This document shows positions 44,544 to 53,518 of a stretch of 64,000 bases of DNA, one piece after another (the first letter of the stretch is position 1; each line of letters begins with the position of its first letter). Both the position numbers and the translations under genes were made by a program. The stretch covers positions 5,870,501-5,934,500 of the forward strand of contig NZ_CP029608.1 of NCBI RefSeq assembly GCF_003352185.1, written 5' to 3'. Below the pieces are notes generated by a model. It was not told the origin of the DNA and made no database searches. It saw only the letters and a list, made by a program, of their open reading frames with translations. The DNA comes from Pseudomonas kribbensis. GTDB taxonomy: Bacteria > Pseudomonadota > Gammaproteobacteria > Pseudomonadales > Pseudomonadaceae.

Positions 44544-44830
44544 GCTGGTTCCGTTGGGACGGTGACGACCTGATCCTCGAGTGTCACCTGCAACCGGCAG
44601 CCCGCAGCGATGACTTCGCCGGGCTGCACGGCGACCGCCTGAAGATCCGCCTGACCGCGCCGCCGGTCGAGGGCAAGGCCAATGCGTATCTGATGGGGTT
44701 TTTGGCCAAGGCTTTTGGGGTTTCCAAGAGTCAGGTGAGTCTGATCAGTGGTGAGTTGAACCGGCAGAAGCGGATGAAGATTTGCTCACCGAAGAAACTC
44801 CCGGATTTACCCGGTTTAGCTCTTCCTTGA
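44540..44830 (+). CDS. yggU: DUF167 family protein YggU
   Basis: A 96-residue protein of the DUF167/UPF0235 family. [20 protein letters not shown] is the family signature and [20 protein letters not shown] follows. Its function is unknown. Translation starts at GTG 44540, overlapping the yggT stop, so the two are coupled. The last 15 residues are less conserved in appearance. A degenerate repeat follows before metX. Confidence 0.9.
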   Translation: MSWFRWDGDDLILECHLQPAARSDDFAGLHGDRLKIRLTAPPVEGKANAYLMGFLAKAFGVSKSQVSLISGELNRQKRMKICSPKKLPDLPGLALP

Positions 44831-44860
44831 TCGCTCCAACGCTCCGCGTGGGAACGAGCG
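44831..44860. repeat. Degenerate palindromic repeat before metX
   Basis: CGCTC (44832-44836) pairs with GAGCG (44856-44860), and inside it CCAACGC faces GCGTGGG with one mismatch. It resembles a decayed copy of the common Pseudomonas element built around ACGCTCTGCGTGGGAACG. No T run follows, so it is probably not a terminator. Confidence 0.5.
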
Positions 44861-44939
44861 CAAATCAGGCCTGATCGTTGCTTGCCGCTGGGGGCAGCGG
44901 TCTTTAGACTTACGCCTCATTTCAACGAGAGCAGGGTCG

Positions 44940-46079
44940 ATGCCAGCTGCCTTTCCCCCCGATTCTGTTGGTCTGGTGACGCCGCAAACGGCGCACTTCA
45001 GCGAACCGCTGGCCCTGGCCTGCGGCCGTTCGCTGGCCGCTTATGACCTGATCTACGAAACCTACGGCACGCTGAACACGCAAGCGAGCAACGCCGTGTT
45101 GATCTGCCACGCCTTGTCCGGCCACCACCATGCCGCCGGTTATCACAGCGTCGACGACCGCAAGCCCGGTTGGTGGGACAGCTGCATCGGCCCCGGCAAA
45201 CCGATCGACACCAACAAGTTCTTCGTGGTCAGCCTGAACAACCTCGGCGGCTGTAACGGCTCCACCGGCCCGAGCAGCCTCAACCCGGACACCGGCAAGC
45301 CGTTCGGCGCCGATTTCCCGGTGCTGACCGTGGAAGACTGGGTGCACAGCCAGGCACGCCTGGCCGACCTGCTCGGCATCGGCCAGTGGGCGGCAGTGAT
45401 CGGCGGCAGCCTCGGCGGCATGCAGGCGCTGCAATGGACCATCACCTATCCGGATCGCGTTCGCCACTGCCTGGCCATCGCCTCGGCCCCCAAGCTGTCG
45501 GCGCAGAACATCGCCTTCAACGAAGTGGCGCGCCAGGCGATCCTCACCGACCCGGAATTCCACGGCGGCTCGTTCCAGGAACAGGGCGTGATCCCCAAGC
45601 GTGGCCTGATGCTGGCGCGGATGGTCGGGCACATCACCTACCTGTCCGACGACTCCATGGGCGAGAAATTCGGCCGTGGCCTGAAGAGCGAAAAACTCAA
45701 CTACGACTTTCACAGCGTCGAGTTCCAGGTCGAAAGCTACCTGCGTTATCAGGGTGAAGAGTTCTCCGGTCGCTTCGATGCCAACACTTATCTGTTGATG
45801 ACCAAGGCGCTGGATTACTTCGATCCGGCGGCTAACTTCGACGATAACCTGGCGAAAACCTTCGAAGGCGCGAAAGCCAAGTTCTGCGTGATGTCGTTCA
45901 CCACCGACTGGCGCTTCTCCCCGGCCCGCTCGCGGGAACTGGTGGACGCACTGATGGCTGCACGCAAGGACGTCAGCTACCTGGAAATCGACGCGCCCCA
46001 GGGCCACGACGCCTTCCTGATTCCGATCCCGCGTTATTTGCAGGCGTTCGGCAATTACATGAACCGAATTACGGTGTGA
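44940..46079 (+). CDS. metX: Homoserine O-acyltransferase MetX (succinyl-type likely)
   Basis: A 379-residue alpha/beta-hydrolase-fold acyltransferase that activates homoserine for methionine synthesis. The nucleophile Ser is in [10 protein letters not shown], Asp in TTDWRFSP and His in [26 protein letters not shown] is a typical MetX segment. In Pseudomonas the product is reported as O-succinylhomoserine, used by direct sulfhydrylation (MetZ); the acyl specificity cannot be proved here. metW lies seven bases downstream, an association conserved in many proteobacteria. Confidence 0.96.
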   Translation: MPAAFPPDSVGLVTPQTAHFSEPLALACGRSLAAYDLIYETYGTLNTQASNAVLICHALSGHHHAAGYHSVDDRKPGWWDSCIGPGKPIDTNKFFVVSLNNLGGCNGSTGPSSLNPDTGKPFGADFPVLTVEDWVHSQARLADLLGIGQWAAVIGGSLGGMQALQWTITYPDRVRHCLAIASAPKLSAQNIAFNEVARQAILTDPEFHGGSFQEQGVIPKRGLMLARMVGHITYLSDDSMGEKFGRGLKSEKLNYDFHSVEFQVESYLRYQGEEFSGRFDANTYLLMTKALDYFDPAANFDDNLAKTFEGAKAKFCVMSFTTDWRFSPARSRELVDALMAARKDVSYLEIDAPQGHDAFLIPIPRYLQAFGNYMNRITV

Positions 46080-46086
46080 ACAAGCC

Positions 46087-46707
46087 ATGAGAGCTGATCT
46101 GGAAATCATCCAGGAATGGATCCCCGCCGGCAGCCGCGTGCTCGACCTCGGTTGCGGTGACGGCGAGTTGCTGACCTGGCTGCGCGACCACAAGCAGGTC
46201 ACCGGTTATGGCCTGGAAAACGACCCGGACAACATCGCCGAGTGCGTGGCCAAGGGCATCAACGTCATCGAACAGGACCTGGACAAGGGCCTGGGCAACT
46301 TCGCCAGCAACAGCTTCGACGTGGTCGTGATGACCCAGGCCCTGCAGGCCGTGCACTACCCGGACAAGATCCTCGACGAAATGCTGCGGGTCGGTCGCCA
46401 GTGCATCATCACCTTCCCCAACTTCGGCCACTGGCGCTGCCGCTGGTATCTGGCGAGCAAGGGCCGGATGCCGGTGTCCGAGTTCCTGCCGTACACCTGG
46501 TACAACACGCCGAACATTCACTTCTGCACCTTCGAAGACTTTGAAGAACTTTGTCGCGAACGTGAGGCGAAGGTCATTGATCGGCTTGCCGTGGATCAAC
46601 AGCACCGCCACGGGTGGGCCAGTAAGCTATGGCCTAATCTGTTAGGTGAGATCGGTATCTACCGCGTCAGCAGCCCGGGGCTGCAGGATCACAGAATCGC
46701 GGTCTGA
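46087..46707 (+). CDS. metW: MetW, methionine-biosynthesis partner of MetX
   Basis: A 206-residue SAM-methyltransferase-fold protein. VLDLGCGDGELLTWL is the cofactor loop and VVVMTQALQAVHYPDKILDE is its mid-domain strand and helix. FPNFGHWRCRWYLASKGRMP is a MetW signature. MetW acts with MetX in homoserine acylation and may stimulate it; methyl transfer activity has not been clearly shown. It starts MRADLEIIQEWIPAGS, directly after metX. Confidence 0.95.
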   Translation: MRADLEIIQEWIPAGSRVLDLGCGDGELLTWLRDHKQVTGYGLENDPDNIAECVAKGINVIEQDLDKGLGNFASNSFDVVVMTQALQAVHYPDKILDEMLRVGRQCIITFPNFGHWRCRWYLASKGRMPVSEFLPYTWYNTPNIHFCTFEDFEELCREREAKVIDRLAVDQQHRHGWASKLWPNLLGEIGIYRVSSPGLQDHRIAV

Positions 46708-46733
46708 ACCACGACATTGCGAGGAGAACGAAC

Positions 46734-47168
46734 ATGGGACGCCTGATTACCACGCTGCTGGCCGCCTGCCTGAGCCTGTCGGCCATGGCAGCCGATGCCA
46801 TCAAGAGCGAGCGCCAGGAAACCTTCGGCGACGTGACGGTGCACTACAACACCTTCAACTCGACCTACCTGCAACCGGACATCGCCAAGGCTGCCGAGCT
46901 GATCCGCAGCAAGAATCAGGGCGTGATCAATGTCTCGGTGATCAAGGACGGCAAGCCGCTGATCGCCAATGTCACCGGCACGGTCAAAGATCTGACCAGC
47001 CAGACCGTGACCCTGAATTTCCGCCAGGTTACCGAACAGGGTGCGATCTATTACATCGCCCAGTACCCGGTGGAACAGCAGGAAACCCGCACCTTCGAAA
47101 TCAAGGTGCAGAACGGTGACAAGATCAACACCATCAATTTCAACCAAGAGCTTTTCCCCGGCGAATGA
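46734..47168 (+). CDS. DUF4426 periplasmic protein
   Basis: A 144-residue protein with a signal peptide ([19 protein letters not shown]) and a DUF4426 domain from about residue 22 ([20 protein letters not shown]). The mostly beta pattern and [20 protein letters not shown] suggest a small barrel or sandwich in the periplasm. No function is known. The gene is conserved between metW and rdgB in Pseudomonas. It follows a GAGGAG site, and its stop overlaps rdgB. Confidence 0.9.
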   Translation: MGRLITTLLAACLSLSAMAADAIKSERQETFGDVTVHYNTFNSTYLQPDIAKAAELIRSKNQGVINVSVIKDGKPLIANVTGTVKDLTSQTVTLNFRQVTEQGAIYYIAQYPVEQQETRTFEIKVQNGDKINTINFNQELFPGE

Positions 47169-47761
47169 TGAACCTCAAGCAACTCGTACTGGCCAGCCAT
47201 AACGCCGGCAAACTCAAGGAACTCCAGGCCATGCTCGGCGAATCGGTGCAATTGCGCTCGATCGGCGAGTTCAGCAGCGTGGAGCCGGAAGAAACCGGTC
47301 TGTCGTTCGTCGAGAACGCGATCCTCAAGGCCCGCAATGCCGCGCGCATCTCCGGGCTGCCGGCGCTGGCCGACGATTCGGGTCTGGCAGTGGACTTTCT
47401 CGGTGGCGCACCGGGCATCTACTCCGCGCGCTACGCCGACGGCAAGGGCGACGCGGCGAACAACGCCAAACTGCTCGACGCTTTGAAAGATGTGCCTGAA
47501 GCCGAACGTGGCGCGCAGTTCGTCTGCGTGCTGGCGCTGGTGCGTCACGCCGACGATCCGCTGCCAATCCTCTGCGAAGGCCTGTGGCACGGGCGCATCC
47601 TGACTGCCGCCAGCGGCGAACACGGTTTCGGCTATGACCCGCTGTTCTGGGTGCCGGAGCGTAACGTGTCCAGCGCCGAGCTGAGCCCGAGCGACAAGAA
47701 CCAGATCAGTCACCGCGCCCGTGCAATGGATCTGCTGCGCCAGCGTCTGGGCTTGAAATGA
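47165..47761 (+). CDS. rdgB: dITP/XTP pyrophosphatase RdgB (Ham1 family)
   Basis: A 198-residue nucleotide-sanitising enzyme that removes dITP, ITP and [21 protein letters not shown] holds the Ham1 SHNxxKxxE signature. [20 protein letters not shown] and [14 protein letters not shown] are the substrate and metal loops. Two adjacent ATG codons (47165, 47168) may start it. The first overlaps the upstream stop as ATGA. It is followed directly by hemW, with a similar overlap. Confidence 0.97.
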   Translation: MMNLKQLVLASHNAGKLKELQAMLGESVQLRSIGEFSSVEPEETGLSFVENAILKARNAARISGLPALADDSGLAVDFLGGAPGIYSARYADGKGDAANNAKLLDALKDVPEAERGAQFVCVLALVRHADDPLPILCEGLWHGRILTAASGEHGFGYDPLFWVPERNVSSAELSPSDKNQISHRARAMDLLRQRLGLK

Positions 47762-48963
47762 CCCGTGATTCTTCTGCGACGCCACTGATCGTCGGTGGCG
47801 CCGCCTCTTCGCCTCGGGCGCCGTTGCCGACACTGCCGCCCCTGGCGCTGTACATCCACATCCCGTGGTGTGTGCGCAAATGCCCTTATTGCGACTTCAA
47901 CTCCCACACCGCCAGTCCCGTGCTGCCGGAGCAGGAATACGTCGATGCGCTGCTGGCCGACCTCGACCAGGATCTGCACGCGGTGTACGGCCGCGAGTTG
48001 AGTTCGATCTTCTTTGGCGGCGGTACGCCGAGCCTGTTCAGTGCCGAAGCACTGGGCCGCTTGCTCGAAGGCGTCAAACAACGCATCCCGTTTGCCGATG
48101 ACATCGAAATCACCCTGGAAGCCAACCCCGGGACTTTCGAGCAAGAGAAGTTCGTCGCCTACCGCAAACTGGGGATCAATCGCCTGTCGATCGGTATCCA
48201 GAGCTTCCAGCAGGAAAAGCTCAAGGCCCTCGGCCGCATCCACAACGGCGATGAAGCCGTGCGGGCGGCAGGCATGGCGCGCCAGGCCGGATTCGATAAC
48301 TTCAACCTCGACCTGATGCACGGCTTGCCGGACCAGTCGCTGGACGATGCCCTGAGCGATCTGCGCCAGGCCATCGAGCTGAAACCGACGCACATTTCCT
48401 GGTATCAGCTGACGCTGGAGCCGAACACCGTGTTCTGGAACCAGCCGCCGGTGCTGCCGGAAGACGACACGTTGTGGGACATTCAGGAAGCCGGACAGGC
48501 GCTGCTGGCCGAACACGGTTACGCGCAGTACGAGGTTTCCGCTTACGCCCAACCGGGTCGTCCGGCGCGGCATAACCTCAACTACTGGAGTTTCGGCGAC
48601 TTCATCGGTATCGGCGCCGGCGCCCACGGCAAGCTCAGCCATCCGGACGGGCGCATCGTGCGCACCTGGAAGACCCGACTGCCGAAGGACTACCTCAACC
48701 CGGCCAAAAGCTTCCAGGCCGGCGAGAAAGCCCTGACCAATGACGAGATGCCGTTCGAGTTCCTGATGAACGCCCTGCGCCTGACCGCCGGCGTCGAATC
48801 ACGCCTGTACCCCGAGCGCACCGGCCTGCCGCTGGAAAGCCTCGATGAACACCGGCGCGAGGCCGAACAAAGCGGTCTGTTGCAGGTCGAACCGTCACGT
48901 CTGGCGGCCACTGAGCGCGGACAACTCTTTCTCAACGATTTGCTGCAGAAATTTCTGAGCTGA
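47758..48963 (+). CDS. hemW: Radical SAM heme chaperone HemW
   Basis: A 401-residue radical SAM protein. Cys38, Cys42 and Cys45 (CVRKCPYC) bind the [4Fe-4S] cluster, and [18 protein letters not shown] and [19 protein letters not shown] are typical. It is the HemW type rather than coproporphyrinogen dehydrogenase HemN: it is shorter, and lacks the extra N-terminal cysteine and helix expected of HemN. HemW delivers heme to respiratory proteins. The first 28 residues (Ser/Ala/Pro-rich) are an unusual leader-like extension. Confidence 0.95.
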   Translation: MTRDSSATPLIVGGAASSPRAPLPTLPPLALYIHIPWCVRKCPYCDFNSHTASPVLPEQEYVDALLADLDQDLHAVYGRELSSIFFGGGTPSLFSAEALGRLLEGVKQRIPFADDIEITLEANPGTFEQEKFVAYRKLGINRLSIGIQSFQQEKLKALGRIHNGDEAVRAAGMARQAGFDNFNLDLMHGLPDQSLDDALSDLRQAIELKPTHISWYQLTLEPNTVFWNQPPVLPEDDTLWDIQEAGQALLAEHGYAQYEVSAYAQPGRPARHNLNYWSFGDFIGIGAGAHGKLSHPDGRIVRTWKTRLPKDYLNPAKSFQAGEKALTNDEMPFEFLMNALRLTAGVESRLYPERTGLPLESLDEHRREAEQSGLLQVEPSRLAATERGQLFLNDLLQKFLS

Positions 48964-48983
48964 ATGGCTCCCGGGGAAACCGC

Positions 48984-49307
48984 ATGGATTTGATACTCGA
49001 CCTGCTCGCCACTGTCTCCCGCTGGAGCCGCAGCAATCTTTCGGAAATCGCGCTGGCCCTGGTGGGCTGCCTGCTGGTGCTGTTCGGCGCCGACTTCAAG
49101 GGCTGGGTCGAGCAACGCCTGGGCAGCATCGCCGGCGCCCTGCGCGTCCCGCTGATGGCCCTGCTGTGCATGGTAGGCAGCGGCGCAGCGTTGATCTACG
49201 CCACGCCGTGGGTGGTGAAGGGGCTGAGCCAGTTCAATAACTACAGCCTGGCGCCGGTGCTGTTGGTGGTGCTGGTTTTGATCGGCGTAGTCGCCGACCG
49301 CCGCTGA
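48984..49307 (+). CDS. DUF3392 family membrane protein
   Basis: A 107-residue protein with helices near 20-38 and from 54 to the end (ALRVPLMALLCMVGSGAALI; LAPVLLVVLVLIGVVADRR). DUF3392 is present in many gammaproteobacteria beside hemW or rdgB; its function is unknown. It starts 20 bases after hemW and is the last gene of this plus-strand run. A REP doublet lies between it and the convergent trmB. Confidence 0.85.
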   Translation: MDLILDLLATVSRWSRSNLSEIALALVGCLLVLFGADFKGWVEQRLGSIAGALRVPLMALLCMVGSGAALIYATPWVVKGLSQFNNYSLAPVLLVVLVLIGVVADRR

Positions 49308-49328
49308 TTTTCAGCACATACAAAACAA

Positions 49329-49420
49329 CTGTGGGAGCGAGCTTGCTCGCGATGGCGGTGTAACAGACGACATAAATGTTGAATGTTATGGCCTCATCGC
49401 GAGCAAGCTCGCTCCCACAG
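49329..49420. repeat. REP doublet variant, possibly a two-way terminator
   Basis: Two inverted arms (49329-49353 and 49396-49420) carry GAGCTTGCTCGC instead of GAGCCTGCTCGC. The change is matched in the other arm (GCGAGCAAGCTC), so pairing is kept. CTGTGGGAG ends point outward. The right arm is followed by TTTTTATT, so it could end the DUF3392 transcript. Confidence 0.88.
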
Positions 49421-49437
49421 TTTTTATTGCGTGATGC

Positions 49438-50163
49438 TTAGGACTGCTTTTCGAACTTCAGATCCCACACGCCATGCCCAAGACGTTCGCCGCGGCGTTC
49501 GAACTTGGTGATCGGGCGTTCGGCCGGGCGTGGTACGCACTTGCCGTCTTCGGCGAGGTTGCGGTAGCCCGGGGCGACGTTCATCACTTCCAGCATGTAT
49601 TCGGCATACGGCTCCCAGTCGGTGGCCATGTGCAGAATGCCGCCGACTTTCAGCTTGCTGCGCACCAGCTCAGCGAAGGACGCCTGGACGATGCGGCGCT
49701 TGTGGTGACGGCTCTTGTGCCACGGGTCCGGGAAGAACAGCATCAGGCGATCGAGGCTATTGTCGGCGATGCAGCGGTTCAGTACTTCGATCGCGTCGCA
49801 ATCGTAGACCCGCAGGTTGGTCAGGCCCTGAGTCAGCACGCCATTGAGCAGCGCGCCGACACCCGGACGGTGAACCTCGACACCGATGAAATCCTGTTCC
49901 GGCGCAGCGGCTGCCATTTCCAGCAGCGAGTGGCCCATGCCGAAACCGATCTCCAGCGAACGCGGCGCGGAACGGCCGAACACCTGATCGTAATCCACCG
50001 GCGCGTCGGCCAGCGGCAGGACGAACTTCGGCGCGCCCTGATCCAGGCCGCGTTGCTGGCCTTCGGTCATGCGCCCGGCGCGCATCACGAAACTCTTGAT
50101 GCGGCGGTGTTGGCGCTCGTCGCCTTCTTCCGTCTGGATTGGCGTGTCGTTCGATTCAGTCAT
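49438..50163 (-). CDS. trmB: tRNA (guanine46-N7)-methyltransferase
   Basis: A 241-residue SAM-dependent enzyme that methylates G46 in tRNA variable loops. [20 protein letters not shown] is the SAM loop. [37 protein letters not shown] and [18 protein letters not shown] are typical, with PDPWHKxxHxKRR as the family signature. The start is the ATG at 50163, next to an in-frame TTG. It lies nine bases after thiG and may be co-transcribed with thiS-thiG. Confidence 0.96.
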   Translation of the reverse strand: MTESNDTPIQTEEGDERQHRRIKSFVMRAGRMTEGQQRGLDQGAPKFVLPLADAPVDYDQVFGRSAPRSLEIGFGMGHSLLEMAAAAPEQDFIGVEVHRPGVGALLNGVLTQGLTNLRVYDCDAIEVLNRCIADNSLDRLMLFFPDPWHKSRHHKRRIVQASFAELVRSKLKVGGILHMATDWEPYAEYMLEVMNVAPGYRNLAEDGKCVPRPAERPITKFERRGERLGHGVWDLKFEKQS

Positions 50164-50172
50164 CAATAGCTC

Positions 50173-50967
50173 TTACTTGATCAGACCATCCAGCGGCGAA
50201 GAGGCGCTGGCATAGAGTTTTTTCGGCATGCGGCCGGCGAGGTAGGCCAGGCGGCCCGCGACGATCGCGTGTTTCATGGCTTCGGCCATCATGATCGGCT
50301 GCTGGGCGTGGGCGATGGCCGAGTTCATCAGCACGGCGTCACAGCCCAGCTCCATGGAGATGGTGGCATCGGAAGCGGTACCGACACCGGCATCCACCAG
50401 CACCGGAATTTTGGCTTCTTCGAGGATGATCTGCAGGTTGTACGGGTTGCAGATCCCCAGGCCCGAGCCGATCAGGCCGGCCAGCGGCATCACCGCGATG
50501 CAGCCGATTTCCGCCAGTTGCCGGGCGATGATCGGGTCATCACTGGTGTAAACCATCACGTCGAAACCTTCCTTGACCAGCACTTCGGCGGCCTTGAGGG
50601 TTTCGATCACGTTGGGGAACAGGGTTTTCTGGTCGGCCAGCACTTCCAGCTTCACCAGGTTGTGGCCATCGAGCAGCTCACGGGCCAGGCGGCAGGTGCG
50701 CACGGCTTCGACCGCGTCGTAGCAGCCGGCGGTGTTCGGCAGGAAGGTGTAGCGATCCGGCGACAGCACTTCGAGCAGGTTCGGCTCGCCTTCGATCTGG
50801 CCCAGGTTGGTGCGGCGCACCGCGAAGGTGACGATCTCGGCACCCGAGGCTTCGATGGCCAGGCGGGTTTCTTCCATGTCACGGTACTTGCCGGTACCGA
50901 CCAGCAAACGCGACTGGTAAGTACGACCGGCCAGAACGAAAGGCTTGTCGCTACGAACGATGCTCAT
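50173..50967 (-). CDS. thiG: Thiazole synthase ThiG
   Basis: A 264-residue barrel enzyme that makes the thiamine thiazole phosphate from deoxyxylulose phosphate, dehydroglycine and ThiS thiocarboxylate. [12 protein letters not shown] and [15 protein letters not shown] (the latter with the Schiff-base lysine region) are diagnostic; [15 protein letters not shown] and [20 protein letters not shown] close the phosphate site. thiS is 60 bases upstream in the same direction. No thiamine riboswitch is seen in that gap. Confidence 0.97.
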   Translation of the reverse strand: MSIVRSDKPFVLAGRTYQSRLLVGTGKYRDMEETRLAIEASGAEIVTFAVRRTNLGQIEGEPNLLEVLSPDRYTFLPNTAGCYDAVEAVRTCRLARELLDGHNLVKLEVLADQKTLFPNVIETLKAAEVLVKEGFDVMVYTSDDPIIARQLAEIGCIAVMPLAGLIGSGLGICNPYNLQIILEEAKIPVLVDAGVGTASDATISMELGCDAVLMNSAIAHAQQPIMMAEAMKHAIVAGRLAYLAGRMPKKLYASASSPLDGLIK

Positions 50968-51027
50968 GGGAAATCCTCTGTTGGGGTGAGGGTCTTGCAG
51001 AATTCTCGGCCCATCCAGGCCTGGCGA

Positions 51028-51228
51028 CTAGCCGCCGCCGATGGCGTGCACCACTTCGACGTTGTCGCCGTCATTCAAAGTGGTGTCGGCGTGCTGGCTG
51101 CGCGGGACGATATCCAGATTGAGTTCGACCGCGACGCGGCGTCCGGTCAGGTCCAGACGGGTCAGCAGGGCCGCAACGGTTTCACCGTCGGGCAGTTCAA
51201 AGGATTCACCGTTCAACTGAATGCGCAT
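51028..51228 (-). CDS. thiS: Sulfur carrier protein ThiS
   Basis: A 66-residue ubiquitin-like sulfur carrier for thiazole synthesis. It ends in Gly-Gly-Gly (HAIGGG), whose terminal glycine becomes the thiocarboxylate. [20 protein letters not shown] begins the fold. Frames starting six codons upstream exist, but 66 residues is the family's usual length. It is followed by thiG. Confidence 0.93.
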   Translation of the reverse strand: MRIQLNGESFELPDGETVAALLTRLDLTGRRVAVELNLDIVPRSQHADTTLNDGDNVEVVHAIGGG

Positions 51229-51300
51229 GCGCAACGCCGCCATCACTTTTTAGGGGGTGGCATTCTAGCCCGATCATGACCTAAAGGTCAGCACCAAGCG

Positions 51301-51681
51301 TCAAGCGGTTGGCTGCAGGCGCCAGGCGGCGAGTCCGAGGCACAGCCAGCCGATCAGGAACGCCAGGCCACCGAACGGGGTGATGATGCCGAGCTTGCCG
51401 ATGCCGACGGTGGTCAGCAGGTACAGACTGCCGGAGAACAGCAGGATGCCGATGCTGAACGAGATACCGGCCCAGGCGACCAGACGCCCCTGAAGCTGCG
51501 TGGCCAGCAGCGCCACGCCGAACAGCGCCAGCGCGTGCACCAGTTGATAGGTGACGCCGGTGTGGAAGATCGCGAGGTACTCGGGGGTCAGGCGGTTTTT
51601 CAGGCCATGGGCGGCGAATGCGCCAAGGCCGACACCGGTAAAACCAAAGAAGGCAGCCAGCATCAGAAAGCTACGCAGCAT
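51301..51681 (-). CDS. DUF423 (YgdD-like) membrane protein
   Basis: A 126-residue protein with four hydrophobic helices and the DUF423 features GVGLGAFAAHGLKNRL, TGVTYQLVHALALFGVALL and SGSLYLLTTVG. YgdD-type proteins are inner-membrane proteins of unknown function. The ATG (complement 51679-51681) follows GGAG by six bases. It diverges from mtgA, with 74 bases between. Confidence 0.9.
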   Translation of the reverse strand: MLRSFLMLAAFFGFTGVGLGAFAAHGLKNRLTPEYLAIFHTGVTYQLVHALALFGVALLATQLQGRLVAWAGISFSIGILLFSGSLYLLTTVGIGKLGIITPFGGLAFLIGWLCLGLAAWRLQPTA

Positions 51682-51716
51682 GTAGAACTCCACTCAGACT
51701 CGATCGGCAGGGTCTG

Positions 51717-51722
51717 TATAAT
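51717..51722 (+). promoter_or_regulatory. -10 element of mtgA
   Basis: A perfect TATAAT lies 34 bases before the mtgA ATG in the short divergent gap. A good -35 hexamer is not apparent at the ideal spacing. It predicts a leader of about 27 bases. Confidence 0.45.
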
Positions 51723-51755
51723 GGCCCGCTCAACCGGTTCGGCCAAGCCATCTCT

Positions 51756-52478
51756 ATGCTGCGTTTATTTCTCCGTCGTTTCACGAAGGCCCTGCTCTGG
51801 TTCGCGGGCGGCAGCGTATTGCTGGTGTTGGTGTTTCGTTTCGTGCCGCCGCCGGGCACGGCGCTGATGGTCGAGCGCAAGATCGAATCCTGGGTCGACG
51901 GCGAGCCGATCGACCTGCAACGCACCTGGAAGCCGTGGGACGAGATCTCCGATGACCTGAAGGTCGCGGTGATTGCCGGTGAAGACCAGAAATTCCCCGA
52001 GCACTGGGGTTTTGACCTGAGTGCGATCAAGGCCGCACTGGCCCACAACGAACTCGGCGGTTCGATTCGCGGTGCCAGCACGCTGAGCCAGCAAGTGTCG
52101 AAAAACCTGTTCTTGTGGTCCGGCCGCAGCTATCTGCGCAAAGGACTGGAAGCGTGGTTTACCGCGCTGATCGAAGTGTTCTGGCCAAAGCAGCGGATTC
52201 TTGAGGTGTACCTGAACAGTGTCGAGTGGGACGACGGCGTGTTTGGCGCAGAAGCGGCGGCACGGCATCACTTTGGCGTAAGCGCCAAGTCTTTGTCCCG
52301 CCAGCAGGCGAGTTATCTGGCAGCCGTATTGCCCAATCCCCGGGTCTGGAGCGCCAGTCACCCGACTTCCTATGTTTCGCGCCGGGCGGGCTGGATTCGC
52401 CAGCAGATGAGCCAGTTGGGTGGCGACAGCTATCTGCTGACACTCGATGATTCACGCCGCGCACCCTGGGCCCAATGA
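51756..52478 (+). CDS. mtgA: Monofunctional peptidoglycan glycosyltransferase
   Basis: A 240-residue GT51 enzyme that polymerises lipid II glycan chains without a transpeptidase domain. One anchor helix (ALLWFAGGSVLLVLVFRFV) precedes the catalytic domain. AGEDQKFPEHWGFD has the catalytic Glu, GGSIRGASTLSQQVSKNLFL is the second motif and RILEVYLNSVEW the third. It ends at a strong terminator shared with rpoH. Confidence 0.96.
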   Translation: MLRLFLRRFTKALLWFAGGSVLLVLVFRFVPPPGTALMVERKIESWVDGEPIDLQRTWKPWDEISDDLKVAVIAGEDQKFPEHWGFDLSAIKAALAHNELGGSIRGASTLSQQVSKNLFLWSGRSYLRKGLEAWFTALIEVFWPKQRILEVYLNSVEWDDGVFGAEAAARHHFGVSAKSLSRQQASYLAAVLPNPRVWSASHPTSYVSRRAGWIRQQMSQLGGDSYLLTLDDSRRAPWAQ

Positions 52479-52493
52479 GCTTTTGAAGCGCAC

Positions 52494-52534
52494 ACAAAAA
52501 CGCCCCGATCATCACTGATCGGGGCGTTTTTTTA
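52494..52534. terminator. Bidirectional terminator between mtgA and rpoH
   Basis: CGCCCCGATC and GATCGGGGCG (52501-52526) form a perfect ten-base-pair stem with a six-base loop, flanked by AAAAA on the left and seven T residues on the right. It serves mtgA on the plus strand and rpoH on the minus strand. Confidence 0.95.
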
Positions 52535-52549
52535 TTGCCGGACTACCGG

Positions 52550-53404
52550 TTACGCGGCAATCGACAACTTGAGCTTGTTCATCGCGCTCTTCTCGAGCTG
52601 ACGGATCCGCTCGGCCGACACGTTGTACTTCTGCGCCAGGTCGTGCAACGTGGCTTTCTCTTCTGCCAGCCAGCGCTGGTAGAGGATGTCGCGGCTGCGT
52701 TCGTCCAGCACTTCCAGCGCTTCGTGCAGATTGTGATTGGAGTTGTCGCTCCAGTCGGCATCTTCCAGTTGACGCGCTGGGTCGTACCGGTGGTCTTCCA
52801 GATAGTTGGCCGGCGACTGGAAAGCACTGTCGTCGTCGGCTTCGGCAGCCGGGTCGAAGGCCATGTCATGACCGGTCAGGCGACTTTCCATCTCACGCAC
52901 TTCACGGGGCTCGACGCCGAGGCTTTCCGCCACACGGTGGACTTCCTCGTTGTTCAGCCAGGCCAGACGCTTCTTCTGGCTGCGCAGGTTGAAGAACAGC
53001 TTGCGCTGGGCCTTGGTGGTCGCGACTTTCACGATCCGCCAGTTGCGCAGGATGAACTCGTGAATCTCGGCCTTGATCCAGTGCACCGCAAAGGACACCA
53101 GACGCACGCCCATTTCCGGGTTGAAGCGCTTCACGGCCTTCATCAGGCCGACGTTGCCTTCCTGGATCAGGTCAGCCTGAGCCAGACCGTAGCCGGAATA
53201 GCTACGGGCAATGTGTACGACAAATCGCAGGTGGGCGAGCACCATCTGCCGAGCCGCCCCAAGATCCTGCTCATAGTAGAGACTCTCGGCCAGTTCACGC
53301 TCCTGCTCCGGCGTCAGCAATGGAATGCTGTTGACGGTGTGCACATAGGCTTCCAGGTTTGCGCCCGGAACCAATGCATACGCAGGTTGCAAAGAATTGG
53401 TCAT
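52550..53404 (-). CDS. rpoH: RNA polymerase sigma-32 factor (heat shock)
   Basis: A 284-residue sigma-70-type factor for heat-shock genes. Region 2 is in [20 protein letters not shown] and [20 protein letters not shown]. The RpoH box [14 protein letters not shown] is specific to this group. Region 4 helix-turn-helix is in [20 protein letters not shown]. The frame is open 32 codons upstream, but [14 protein letters not shown] is the usual Pseudomonas start and follows GGAGG. It lies downstream of ftsX, as in many gammaproteobacteria. No clear RNA thermometer was identified. Confidence 0.97.
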   Translation of the reverse strand: MTNSLQPAYALVPGANLEAYVHTVNSIPLLTPEQERELAESLYYEQDLGAARQMVLAHLRFVVHIARSYSGYGLAQADLIQEGNVGLMKAVKRFNPEMGVRLVSFAVHWIKAEIHEFILRNWRIVKVATTKAQRKLFFNLRSQKKRLAWLNNEEVHRVAESLGVEPREVREMESRLTGHDMAFDPAAEADDDSAFQSPANYLEDHRYDPARQLEDADWSDNSNHNLHEALEVLDERSRDILYQRWLAEEKATLHDLAQKYNVSAERIRQLEKSAMNKLKLSIAA

Positions 53405-53518
53405 ACGAAAAAACCTCCGACTTACATACTCGCGCCTTTCGGCACTGCGAAAAATTGACCGGGAACTCAGGTACAAGTTCCCAAAAAACCGCAAGGTCAA
53501 TCACGCGCAAAAAAGATT

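Noticed and set aside
7963..49420. Repeated inverted sequences considered as CRISPR or insertion sequences
   Set aside because: Each copy is a lone doublet with a unique position and no spacer ladder or transposase, and shares the REP core.
50968..51027. A TPP riboswitch near thiS-thiG
   Set aside because: The gaps at 50968-51027 and 51229-51300 are too short and lack the conserved TPP core.
52534..53404. An RNA thermometer in the rpoH leader
   Set aside because: I could not identify a stem that covers the ribosome-binding site convincingly by eye; a folding calculation is needed.
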